In this document: piece by piece, positions 48,800 to 60,100 of the stretch
Position numbering within the stretch: position 1 is the stretch's first letter
Layout of the letters: each line of letters opens with the position of its first letter
Source of the DNA: Nemopilema nomurai
Taxonomy: Eukaryota > Cnidaria > Scyphozoa > Rhizostomeae > Rhizostomatidae
Direction of reading: 5' to 3'
DNA length: 64,000 nucleotides
Assembly (NCBI GenBank): GCA_003864495.1
Contig: ML133383.1
Coordinates: 3,927,560 to 3,991,559, forward strand
Notes under the pieces: generated by a model
What the model saw: the letters and a program-made list of their open reading frames with translations, nothing else
The model's database searches: none
What the model was told of the DNA's origin: nothing
Position numbers and translations under genes: made by a program

Positions 48800-49636
48800 G
48801 TGCCTGGTCACACTACGATGGATCTTTCCCTTGGATATTTCATTTGCATCCTTGCTCTTGGTGGTGCTGGACTATTTGCAAATGTTCTTCTTGCTTTTGT
48901 CGTTTGCACAAGAGTAGCCATGAGGTCAGCTTTTCATAACACGCTGGTCAGTCTAAGTATTGCCGACTTGTTTGCTTCGGTAGGGTGTGCCATCTTTGCA
49001 TCGGTTTGCATTGCTGATCCAAAAGGCCAGAATCGTTCGAGCAAATTAATATCCAACATCTCTCTGCTTTGCTTTTACTTCTCAAATTTATCTTCCTTTA
49101 TGCACATTGTTTTTATAGCATTGCAAAGAGCCATCGCCACCATCTACCCCTTGAAATTCAGACACCTCCTCTCCGGGCTTCGATTTATCGTTGTTTTGGG
49201 TTTGACTTGGCTCTCGTCTGCCGCCTTGACTTCTCTTGTTGTCTTCAGGTTTGTCAGCTTGGGTGCAATCGGGTACGTCGGAATGGTGACCTTTGTTGCT
49301 ATACTAGCCCTCTATGCAGTTCTGTGCTATCAAGTCATAACACAACGGAAAAGCATTTCTTCCATGTCTCACAACGGAGTGCAGCGGTCGAATAGCGCCA
49401 TTTTGTTTCACTCATTCGCCGTCACAGTTTCCTTTGTGGTGTGCTTCATGCCTTCTGCCATATATGCAGCACTTGGGTTTCCTGGTGGCTCCGCTGCCTT
49501 TACGGCTGTAACCACGTTGCTGGTCATCAATCCGCTCCTTGACCCCCTGGTCTACTTCTTCGTCAGCCATTTCCGCATGAAAAGGAAAGCTTCTCAAGCT
49601 GCGACTACAAGTAACAGACAAACTCCAGCTCCTTGA
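48800..49636 (+). CDS. Intronless class A (rhodopsin-like) GPCR, 278 aa
   Basis: One uninterrupted frame encodes seven hydrophobic segments with class A landmarks: N28 in TM1 (GLFANVL), D56 in TM2 (SIADLF), R110 after TM3 (ALQRAIATIYP), W137 in TM4, FMPS in TM6 and NPLLDPLVY at 244-252 in TM7. The N-terminus is very short (about 12 residues) and the tail is short and basic/Ser-Thr rich. The DRY acid is replaced (QRA). Neither the usual TM3-top cysteine (Ser85 at that place) nor a cysteine in extracellular loop 2 is present, so the canonical disulfide is missing. Intronless, divergent class A receptors of this type are common in invertebrates, but I cannot name the ligand class. M7 (48818) is an alternative start. 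Confidence 0.9.
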   Translation: MPGHTTMDLSLGYFICILALGGAGLFANVLLAFVVCTRVAMRSAFHNTLVSLSIADLFASVGCAIFASVCIADPKGQNRSSKLISNISLLCFYFSNLSSFMHIVFIALQRAIATIYPLKFRHLLSGLRFIVVLGLTWLSSAALTSLVVFRFVSLGAIGYVGMVTFVAILALYAVLCYQVITQRKSISSMSHNGVQRSNSAILFHSFAVTVSFVVCFMPSAIYAALGFPGGSAAFTAVTTLLVINPLLDPLVYFFVSHFRMKRKASQAATTSNRQTPAP

Positions 49637-49639
49637 CCA

Positions 49640-51455
49640 ATCATGGCTGCACTTAGCATCATGTGGAGCACAAAGATGCGGAACAGATTTTTTAACCGAA
49701 AGTTATGCGTGTTTATGACATTGTTCTTATTATCCTCATTATTTATCTCAAAAGTGTTCACTATAAACATCTTACTAGCAACCAATTATGATGAAATATT
49801 TCAAGGTGCCTGTCTCTACACTCACGTTTAAAAAACTACGTATGCTTTAATAGATTTACTAATAGATTTACAAATTTCAAGGGCATGCAGCAAGAGGGGC
49901 ATCTTCAGCAAATCCATTGTTCAAGGCTGGAAGAGCTTGACTAAGAGTAGAGACAGAGTAATCAGCAATTGGTAATCTGTGTTGTTTTGAAAAATCACGA
50001 TAACCATAATCCGAAGTTTTCTGACACACAAACCATTACCTTATTCTACTTTTCAGTTATAGTCTTGGCAATTCAATTTACTGACTTATGCTAGCTTCCC
50101 GTGAATTCTGTGCCTTCAGTTCACCTAAGCTATCAGGCGACTTAGATGTATCAGTTTGAAGATTCTGTGCCACTCTTCAGTTCGAAGCACTGTCTGCACC
50201 AGACTTGGACCTACTAACCGTAGCTTAAGATGAAGGGATTGCATGTCTTGCGATTCCAAAGTTCACGAGCATCTGAAACTCAAAGGCATCTCCAACCTTA
50301 AGACAACCTAGCCTTAAGGGCATCTCAAACTTAAAAACACTAGGTAATTATTTATTGACTTAAGTTTTTATTGGTACATTATATCTTGGATATGAATCTC
50401 ACCTTGGTGCTTGATCTTACGTAAGTTAGGGCATAAGTAGTTTTTTAAAAGAAATTGTCAAACACATTTGGATTTAGCTTTGATCAAATCCGATCAGCGA
50501 TCTTTCTAAATTTGTTATCGCCTCTTTCCCACCTAAATGTTAGAAAAAGGCACGTTTTTTTATATTAGAATCAATTTATGTTATGTTACTTACTTTGCAT
50601 GTTATAATCGGAGAGAAGTGTGGCTACTCAGAATATTTTCAAATTATTGATCATATTCGGACATGACATTCACAAAATTTCGTGCTTTATTTCTGCTAAC
50701 CAAAATATGCAAAGGTTCTGCAAGCATCTTTTGCGAAGCCATTTGGCAAGAAGGGTGAATTAGAAATATTCGACAATATCTTTTCAAAGATTAACTGGCC
50801 TTATAGAGATAGAATGGAATTCAGAATCTCAATTTCATAATCCAGCCAAAATCACTCTCGAGAAGAGGATTTCCCATCCAGACTCCAAGTAAGGAAAGGA
50901 GATGCATCACATTCAGGCTGAATTCAGAGTAGAGGTGGTGATAAGCTCGCTGGACGCAAATTTCAACCATTGAATCAGGGCAACCGTGTGCATACTGATT
51001 AATCAAATTTGTCAGCGGATGTTGGCGGAGAACTGTTTATCAAAACTTGCTAGTTCCGTGAGAACTGCGTATAAGAGACCGAGAAATGAAGATGGATTTC
51101 GAGTTTCTCTTCTTTCAAGTTGGCAAAAAGACTTGTCTGAAGTCATAGGTACCTGGGACCTTGAAGTGAGGGATACAACTTTTTATAAGCAAATTCCCAA
51201 ATGCAACTTTTTGAATACTCTTGTAAGGGTTTTCGGCGATATATTTTGAGATGTGAATCATCACGAGCTTATAGGGAAACGCAATGCAGCTTTCGGGATT
51301 CAAAAGAAATGGCCCAAGGATGCTGCCTTGCGGAGCTGCACATCTAATTACCGTTCTATCGGTTATACTTTAAAAAGAGGTAAATTTTGATTTCAAAGCG
51401 GGACAAAATTAGACAGAGTATTTCGAAGCCTAAGTAATAAGGATAACGCATCGTA
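49640..51455. other. Intergenic, no gene recognised
   Basis: AT-rich sequence between the GPCR and the retroelement. Short open frames on both strands lack any recognisable domain. It presumably contains the GPCR 3' UTR. Confidence 0.5.
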
Positions 51456-51459
51456 GAAA

Positions 51460-51562
51460 TGTGATGGCGGAAAAATAGCCTATCAGTGAACAGATAAAGG
51501 ATGTTATGACGCAAGGAAGAAAATATCGAGAAAAATGAATGGGAAAAAGGGCTAACGTGACA
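51460..51562 (-). repeat. 3' LTR of the retroelement, 103 bp
   Basis: A direct repeat of 53856-53958 with TGT...ACA termini. It is unusually short for an LTR. About 94% identical to its partner by eye. Confidence 0.9.
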
Positions 51563-51785
51563 TACCCTCCTCCTGTGTTGAAACGTCCCCTGTTTCAACC
51601 AAACTTACACGTTACAACTTAATAATATCAAATTATCAATAATCAATTTCTAATACAATATAAACTAATCGTTGGTACTCTCTACTTCCTCGGTTACAGT
51701 ATCAGAAACAGTGTCCATTTTATCCGTTGGTCTAGAATGACAGTCATTATATAATTTACAGCGATTGACCTGAACAATTTGCTTT

Positions 51786-52391
51786 TTACGTTGTCCAGTT
51801 GGTATAAAATGCCATCTTGTAAAACATACTTCTCGGACTTAGACAAAATTTGGCGATCGTCTGAGAGTTACCTGGCAATTCGCCTGTTTGCAAATACTTC
51901 CTTAGCTGTGCTAAAACCGGTTCCTTACTTTGCAATTCGGACATGTTAGCGAGCTCAAATTTTGGCGCGCTGATTACGGGCATACGCGACAATGCGTCTG
52001 CGTTAGCGTTGTGCTTACCTGGTCTGTACTCTACCCTGAAATCGTACGCTTTTGGGGTTTCTGTCCAGCGTGCTAATCTCCCTTCGGGGCTCTTAAGGGT
52101 GAACAGCCATTTTAATGGATTGTGGTCCGTGTAGATCGTGAACGTGCGGCCATACAAATAGTGCCTAAAATATTTAACTGACCATACAATCGCAAAGGCT
52201 TCCTTTTCTATGCTTGACCAATTGGCTTCGTTAGGCACGATAGCTTTGCTAGCGTATGCAACAACTACTTCTGATCCGTTGCGCATTTGGCCTAGAACAG
52301 CACCAAAGCCCTTATCACGCGCATCTGACTGGATGTAAAAAGGTAGACTAAAATCTGGAAACTCCAAAACTGGACTAAGCGTCTTCTTCAT
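51786..52391 (-). pseudogene. Retroelement RNase H domain, partial pol
   Basis: An open frame of 201 codons carries the RNase H fold of Ty3/Gypsy pol: SDARDKGFGAVLG (first Asp), EKEAFAIVW (Glu), YTDHNPLKW (second Asp) and RPGKHNANADALSR (His/Asp region). All catalytic acids are present, but the frame ends about 50 residues later with no integrase. The domain is detached from the reverse transcriptase by frame disruption. Confidence 0.9.
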
Positions 52392-52439
52392 GTAAGAAAA
52401 TGCTTTCTCCTGGTCTGGTCCCCATACGTATGGTACATT

Positions 52440-52910
52440 CTTTTTACTTAGGCGATAGAGCGGTTCAGAGAGAAATCTTGGATAAATCTCCTATAGTAGC
52501 CTATGAGCCCTAAAAAAGACCTAAGCTGAGTAAGGCCTTGTGGAACTGGAAAGTTTTGAACGGCATTGACCTTACTTTCGTCTGGGCGTTACCCATCCTT
52601 GGAGACAATGTGGCCTAAATACTTGACTTCCGGAGCGCAAAAAATACAGTTCTTAGCCTTAAACTTAAGGCCACCTGCGCGCAAACGAGACATAGCTGAT
52701 TCGAGCCTACTTAAATGCTCTTCAAACGTGCGCGAAAAGATTATAATATCGTCCAAATAAAGAAGGCAAGACTCCCAATTGGGACCTGCGAGCAGGATCT
52801 ACATGAGTCGCTGGAACTAGCAGGTGTCCGCAGAGACCGAAGGGCATCACTGTCAATTCCCAGAGGCCTACGTGACTGGAAAATGCAGTCTTGGGCATGA
52901 CCTCCACGAA
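52440..52910 (-). pseudogene. Retroelement reverse-transcriptase fragments
   Basis: In different minus-strand frames I see WELTVMPFGL (motif B region, about 52840-52875), YLDDIIIFSRT (catalytic YLDD at 52748-52759) and FCAPEVKYLGHIVS (about 52615-52650). The order is right but frames change between them and the N-terminal half of the domain is missing, so it cannot be functional. Confidence 0.85.
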
Positions 52911-53029
52911 CAGTAGCAGATTCTAGTTTCCCTGATCCCTTTTTCCAAAGCTAGAGGCACCGGTTCTAAGGTGAGGTTGCTCGGTTCTAAGATGAGGCTA
53001 CTTTTTCCAGCAATTTCTCTCTATATGGC

Positions 53030-53776
53030 CTGGTCTATCACAAAAATTACACACGCCCATCCCGGGTGAACTTGCTTCGGGTGCCTCAGTTTTTAGGGTT
53101 TCCCTTCCGATAATTAAAATGTCTACTCTGTTCACCTGTTTCTTTTCTCTGGAGCAGTTTTCCAAAGAGCCCAATCACTTGCTTCATTTGGTCTTCTTTT
53201 TGCGGATCCGCCTCTACAGCGTTAATCTTTCTGCAAACGCTCTCCTCCAAACTTAGCTCTGGTCTCAGTCCAAGTATCAAATGTTCCCTGGCTGTCATTT
53301 CCACCACTTCTGTTGGAACACTGCTTGGTAAGGAACGGTACACCAGTCGTTGGATAGTGGATGCAAATTCATTAACCGATTCCATCTTCCTTGCCTTCTT
53401 CCAGCCAAGTTACTATATGCAGAACGTCGCATGTCTGCCGGGCAAAATCTCTCCGTCAATGACTTTTTTATGACATTGTGCTTTGACTTTTCGGCTATTT
53501 TCTCGTAATGGTCTCGTAGTGGTATGCCGAAACCATCTTTCCTTTTTTGTCCAAATCCCAACCGTTTGCTCTAGCAATCCTCTCGAACGAACAAAACCAA
53601 TCCAATACATCGTCGTTCGGATAGCCGTAGAACTTGTCCGGATGCACAGAAATGGATCTCCCAGTTGCTTCAAATCGTTGTGATGTGCTTGGGCCAGGTG
53701 AGGCATTTTCCTCAGTTGCCATTCTCGTAAATCTAATCCTCAGTGGTTCAATTTCTGTTGCTGACCAGTCTGTCAT
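53030..53776 (-). pseudogene. Retroelement gag-like sequence with zinc knuckle
   Basis: The frame starting at 53776 (MTDWSATEIE) contains DWFCSFERIARANGWD, typical of Gypsy gag capsid-like regions. Further gag sequence continues in shifted frames to about 53086. A CCHC zinc knuckle (CNFCDRPGHIERNC) lies at about 53030-53075. At least two frame changes break it. No envelope-like gene is present. Confidence 0.8.
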
Positions 53777-53855
53777 GCACGGCGAAGGCTAGGTACCTAA
53801 ATATTTATCCACTTAGGCCCTATTTAATCGAAAATCCCAGTCGACTGTCACCAAT

Positions 53856-53958
53856 TGTGATGGCGGAAAAGTAGCTTAGCAGTGAACAGATAAAGGATTT
53901 TGTGACGCAAGGAAGAAAATATCGAGAAAAATGAATGGGAAAAAGGGCTAACATGACA
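53856..53958 (-). repeat. 5' LTR of the retroelement, 103 bp
   Basis: The partner of 51460-51562. On the minus strand the interior begins ATTGGTGACAGT right after it, so a TGG-type primer-binding site two bases inside is plausible. Its outer edge is about 220 bp from the CDP-DAG synthase start codon on the opposite strand. Confidence 0.9.
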
Positions 53959-54178
53959 GAAATGAGGAAAATTTGCACACTCGTTCTTCAAGTTGCGGAG
54001 GACTCGAAAGAAGCAGATGTCAAAGCGCAATTACATGAAGTATTTGTTTTGCAAATGTGTTTGAAATCAGTGCGCACTGGATGGCGTTGTCGGCTGAGTG
54101 TTTATTGAAGTTGAAGCTGCTGTGTTAATGCAAAACGCACCACTTGCAAAAGCATAGTAGCTGGTAAAGATAGAGGAA

Positions 54179-57100
54179 ATGGCAGATGACGAGAAAGCCA
54201 CTGTCGAGACGAGGAAGGCCAAGAGACAGCGATCTAGGACGTCGTCCGGGTCTAAGCCAGAAGAAACTGTCCAGCCAGGTGTTGAGGAGAAGGTTTGGTT
54301 TTATGATTTGATAAATTGCGAGAATAGATATTGGTCGTGCTATATCATCGAACTACAAAGTTTCTAGACGCTATAATTAGTATTTTTCTTTTCGCTGATA
54401 GGTAGCATTATTTTCTTGAGTGATTTGCCATGTGAATAAAATGTCATCAGCAAACAATGAGAAGAAAAGAAACGAGTTGTTTTGTTTCTTTCAATCCGCT
54501 AGTTTTCGATGCAAGACGATGCAGTAACAGGTTGTCTGTTTCTTACGGAATAATGCACCGGCGTCATATTCATTTTAGTATTTTTCTAATTTTGAAATCA
54601 TACCTGAATGGTATCTTTCTAAAGCAATATCTCTCTAGCTCTCCAAAGACGCTAATAACATTGCAGGAATATTTCAGTATTTCAAATTTCACAGCCAGAG
54701 ATATCTTCTACCTTCAACAGTTAATACATTGCCCTGAAGAAAGTTCTTTTTACAATCTCAGAAATTCAAAAAAGTATCATATTTTGACCAGGAAGCTTCT
54801 TGTTTGATGATGCTTTCCGCATTTGTAAAAAGAAAGGTCGTCATAATGAGAAATTTTCGTAATCTTGCCAAGTGTCCGACAATGTGGAAAGCAGGGGGTA
54901 GCTGTTTCCATGAAAAAGAAGTATGCATTAGTTTTTCTTCTGGCAATTGACCAGAAACAAATAACTAGGTATCTGTGAAATCTTCCCAGAAAGTCTTTTG
55001 TTTTCTTCCAGTGTTTCTCCGTGCACATTTTATGGAAAGCACATCAGCTCAAAATGATAAATGTACATTTTTGTAGATATTTTGACCCACTCCTTCTTAA
55101 TATCTCACCAGCAGTATTTTGTGGGTGTGGTTCCCACATTTGTCCTGGTCTATGTACGCCATTTCCCCACTAGAAGTTTTGTCAGTTAGTAGCATTATAA
55201 TATAAAAGTGGTACAGTCTGTTGCCCAACGGCACAAACTTTGCTTTGCGTGCATTCATAGAGTTAGTTTTTGGTCTATATACATCAATAATAAAAGTGCT
55301 TACCATAATCCTTGTTTATTTCCCATACAATCATCGCAAATTAAAACTCTGTAAAATGCTATGATTATTTACATCATTTCAGAAAAGACATTTTGCTGTA
55401 ACTGCTTAATTTTTCTGCTTATGAATACAATGCTCATTTTAAAAACAGAATGTGATTGTTTCACGATTTACTGCAAGGACTCAAAAAGCTGCACCTAATT
55501 TGAAGTGATAAACTTAGTTTTCATTTGAATAATTGTGGTCAAGGCATGCTGCTTCTTAAAAGGTCTGTAATTACTATTCAGCATCAAGGAGGTTTACCTA
55601 AAGGTCATTGCATGCTAAAGTCATCATTGACATGGCTTAGCATTCATTTAATATTTCTAGTTTTAAGTAATGTTGCAGAATTTGTAGTTGTAGGTATAAA
55701 ATGACATCAAGTAACAATATTTTTGTTATGATTTAGGTTTTGTGCCATAACTAAAGCAACTTATAGCTTTAAGGTGTGATCAAAGTGTAGTTAAATCTAT
55801 TTTTGTTTTAAGAATGGGAATGGTGATAAAAATGGAATGACAGAAGAGCTGTTTGCAAACATGAATCCAAAGTAAGCTTTGAATGTTTTCAATTTTGATA
55901 TGGACAATGTGTATGCAAAATGGACTCTACTGTATATTGTTTTGTCCTTATGCAATGTCTCACAAAATAAATTATTAGTTTGTCTATAATTTAACAGTAC
56001 TTAGACTACTTTGAATTTGCTGAAATTATGTTGAATATAAATGGATAGTCTGCAAGTGAACAATAATTTGCACCTGGCATTGCATTTCTGCTGCATACAA
56101 GCACTTAATTTGGTTAATTACTATAGGTGGAAAATTTCTTCACATTTCCTCACCTTCTTCAAACTCTGTTAAGTGATTTGCACAGTCATCATTCACTCTT
56201 TTCTGTAGTCATAAGAACATGTTTTTTAATGCATATTTTATACTTTGCTATGGTTTCTTTGTACACATAAATATTATTTAAATGTATTAGTTATTGAGAT
56301 TTAAATTTAGGTGGAAAAATTGGTGGGTAAGGTCAGTGTTCACTCTCTTGATGATTGGTGGGTTCGCAGTTATAATCACACTGGGTCCTCTTGCAATTTT
56401 ACTGCTGGTATGTTCAAGGCATTTTTAACTTCCAATTTCCTTTGTTTAAAGCATCAATAAAAATATTTTCATCCTACGATTCACTTGTTAGTGAAAATAT
56501 TCAACTGGTGATTTTTGCTAGTTTGCTTCCCCTTCTACCTTCAGAGATATCAACCATTTTCTCTGTAAAAAGTAGACAACATTTTGAAAACATCAAAAAA
56601 TTTGTTTTTATGCTACAAGAATGCGCTTTCAAACTTTTGGATTTGTTCCTATTTCTTTGAGTTCAGCTTTAACTTTATATCCAAATTTTGTCAAATGAAT
56701 CAAAAGACTTCAATTTATAGAGCTGAAATATAATTGCATAATTCACATTTTTATTTTCAGATTTTTGCAATCCAAGTTAAATGCTATCATGAGATAATCT
56801 CAATTGGTCACATTCAGTATAAGAAGTTCAATCTTCCTTGGTTTAGGACACTGAGCTGGTGAGTTTTACAATTTATAAACTTTTGGCAGTCATTTTCCAC
56901 ATAGTTGTGAAATATTAGTGTAAACAAATTGTTAATTGTTGGTTGAGGAGATAAGATCATTTTGTTGCAGTTAACTGTTATTTTTCTAGCACCAAAAGCC
57001 AACCTTTGTTCAAGGCTTTTAGAGCTAAATAGCACTACATAACCAACATTAGATTGATTATTTTTATCTTTATATGTCCCACAATTGAACAAAATCTATG

Positions 57101-60100
57101 ATGGTCGGTTACAAGTTGTAAATTATGTGTTGTTTTCGCAAAGGTTACTCTTTATACTTGAAAGGCCTTATCCCTAGAAATATTAAGTTAAATTTCCTTT
57201 TTTCTCTATTTTAAAGGTACTTTTTGCTATGCTCAAATTACTTCTTTTATGGTGAAATGGTTGCTGAGTACTTCCACGGCTTCTCTTTCAAGCAGGTAAC
57301 TTTCAATCAAATGGGTATTAATGTTTTGAAACTTTGATAGTTGTTGGTTGCAAATAATCCAGTTTCTGAAGTCTGAAAAACTAACCAGTTCTTTGGTTTT
57401 AGTATAGAATTTCATTTTTTCTTGAATTATGAAGAAAGCTGGCTATGCACTGGCCTGAGTATTTGTTAGATGAAATTAGAAAATCTGTGTGCACACTACA
57501 TCTGCTAGTTTTCAAGGTTTTTCACTCACTTCACATTGCCACAATGTGAATGTTGGGTTCTTTTATTACGACTAGCCACTGCTATTTAGAATATTCTTTT
57601 CTTTAGTTAATCTCTTCATCTTAATTTTCTTTAGGAACTTTTCAGATGGCTGTTCCAGCACCATAGACTCATTTCATTCAGTCTTTACACTGTTGGCAAG
57701 TGCCTTTGCTTTGTTTGTTTTTGTATAAAGTTTTCTAAATATATTTGTAGCTATTATTAATGGTATTGCTATGTTGTCTTTTTCTATGGAAACTGAGTAC
57801 ATCAGTTAGCATATATACTATTTATATCACAGCTACAATGATTTTGTAGAATTACATTTCCTGACACAAAATTCTTATGAAAGATTATTTATTTAATAAT
57901 AAATTTTCATCATGATCAGCTTGGATTGAATTTGCTGTTTTAGGGATCATGATGTTTGTATTGAGCTTGCGAAAGAACTACTATAAAACACAGTTTGCTC
58001 TGGTAAGTGTGGCAAGGCTGAATGTTCTCATTAAATTTTTCCAAATCTTTGAAGTTTCCAAACTGTAATGGTTTGATATATGTGAACTTTCTTTTATATG
58101 AAATTTACCATACACATTATAAGATGGCGTAAAGCACACAAGCATAAGATCTTTGAATGAATCAGAAATTGATTACATATGTTTTTTCATTATCTATTTT
58201 GACATGTCTTTGACTTTTCTTTACCTATTTTGCAGTTTGGCTGGTACCAGATCACTTTAGGCATTATCCTTGTACCTTCACATCTCATCATTCAGAATTT
58301 TTTCCAAGGATCAATATGGTGAGTGGTAGTATCATCTCCTATATCTAACATATGATCAGTACAGATTAGCAAAGCCTGAAATGTTCAGATTATTTTATAG
58401 GACTTTTGACTGACTTTTGAATGGCCCTTGAATGTTCCTTGAATGTCCCTTGCTTCTCATTCATTCCTGTTTTATCCCAAAACCATTCAAGTTTAACTTG
58501 AGTTGTAGATAAATGAATGCCTTTAGATTTCTCAGAGCACATCTGACTCTTGTATTCCTACTAACTCCAGAGTTTTTTGTTTATTGCCAGGTTTTATCTC
58601 CCAGTGTCAATGGTCATTTGTAATGACATATGGGCCTATATTTTTGGTAAGTCCATTTTGCTCATGCCACTAACTAGTCACTTTTTTCCTTTTCAACCTC
58701 ATAAAAAAGTCCTACAATTTTGAATGATTATAATATTCATTTTAGTTTTAATGAATATCTATAAGTATGCAATGCATAATTTGTTCAGCCACTCACAAGG
58801 TACACATATAATTTGAAAAGGATGATAGAAACTTGTCTTGTCTGTAATATAAACAAGTACTTGACATTTAAGTACTTTCCTGTTGCTAATTTTTTATGGC
58901 ATTTAGTTGATTCATTATTGTGTCTTTTGCTTCCAGTATCTTTACAATATCACAGCTACAATATTTGATGTTAATAATGTTGGAATTCTTTGCTTTTAAG
59001 GTTTTTTCTTTGGAAAGACCAGATTAATCAAGGTTATTTGGTTTTCTATGTATCTCAATTGATCTTTGTCGCTGCTGCCTTAAATTTTTTCATTGACTTT
59101 CTAGTTTTCTTTGACTGTTGACATGTGTCTCTTATTATATCTATGATTATCTGACATACTTATGCTCCTGTTAAGCTGGGAATGCTATAAGTTCTAGCAA
59201 AGTCAATGATTTTCAGTTTGTTTAACCTGAATTAACATTATTCATCTGTTTTATATGAAAGCATTATGTCCTAGGCAAGTTTTGACTATCTTGAAACAGT
59301 AGCTGTCAATTGATATTTGCCATGATGATCTTGCTGACAATTATTAGTCCTACCTGACAGCAGCCATAGTCAAACCAAACAGCTAGACTAGTCTGTTTCT
59401 ACTCAAGTGTCTTCTTATGTATTTCAGCTGTCACCTAAGAAGACATGGGAAGGTTTCATCGGAGGATTCTTGGCCACAGTTTTCTTTGGATTGATTGTAT
59501 GCATGACTTTCACATAATTCTATTCAATTGTGTTTGTGAATTGCTGAAAAGTCAGAAAAATCCCTGAACAAAAAAGAGAAATGTGATTTGTGACCTGTAG
59601 GTCTGATGACAAAGGAATCACCATTTATTGAATACTGATTGTTTTATGGCTCTTAATGCAGTTCATTGCTGTTGCTCTATTATTGTTCTTTTTAATTTTT
59701 CTAATGATTTGGATTAAATGTCTATAATTTTATGGATAAAATTCAAAATCTTTTTTTTATTCAAGGCTTGTGAAATCATGAGCAGGTTCCAATACTTCCA
59801 CTGTCCAGTTCAGGTAATCATCCGACAATGATATTTTCTTATAATTTTCCCTCCTTGCTATTTCTCATTTCACCTTAAAGTCCTACAAAGCCTGCCAAAA
59901 CTCCCCTGAACACCTCAGTATTTTCTCTGGTTTTTGCATTTTTCATTTCTTTGACAGGCCAATAGCTGTTTATCCCCCCCCCCCCTAAAACAATGTTGGT
60001 AACAAAGTATAGCATCCAATTAATCTGGGGGCAATAATGACATGTGTGGCAAAAAAGGATGCTTTGTTTAACAGCAAGATAACTTTGTTCGTAAGGGGGA

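Larger units (their letters stand above)
51460..53958 (-). mobile_element. Internally deleted Ty3/Gypsy-like LTR retroelement
   Basis: Two 103-bp direct repeats (51460-51562 and 53856-53958), each starting TGTGATGG and ending TGACA, bracket a 2.3-kb interior. The 4-mer GAAA flanks both sides (51456-51459 and 53959-53962) as a target duplication. Read on the minus strand, the interior has gag-like sequence, a zinc knuckle, reverse-transcriptase pieces with YLDD, and an RNase H domain. A purine run (AGGAGGAGGG) lies just before the 3' LTR, as a polypurine tract should. A full element would be 4-5 kb. Protease, part of the reverse transcriptase and integrase are missing, and reading frames are shifted, so it is non-autonomous. 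The two LTRs differ at about 6 of 103 positions, so the insertion is not very recent. Confidence 0.93.
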
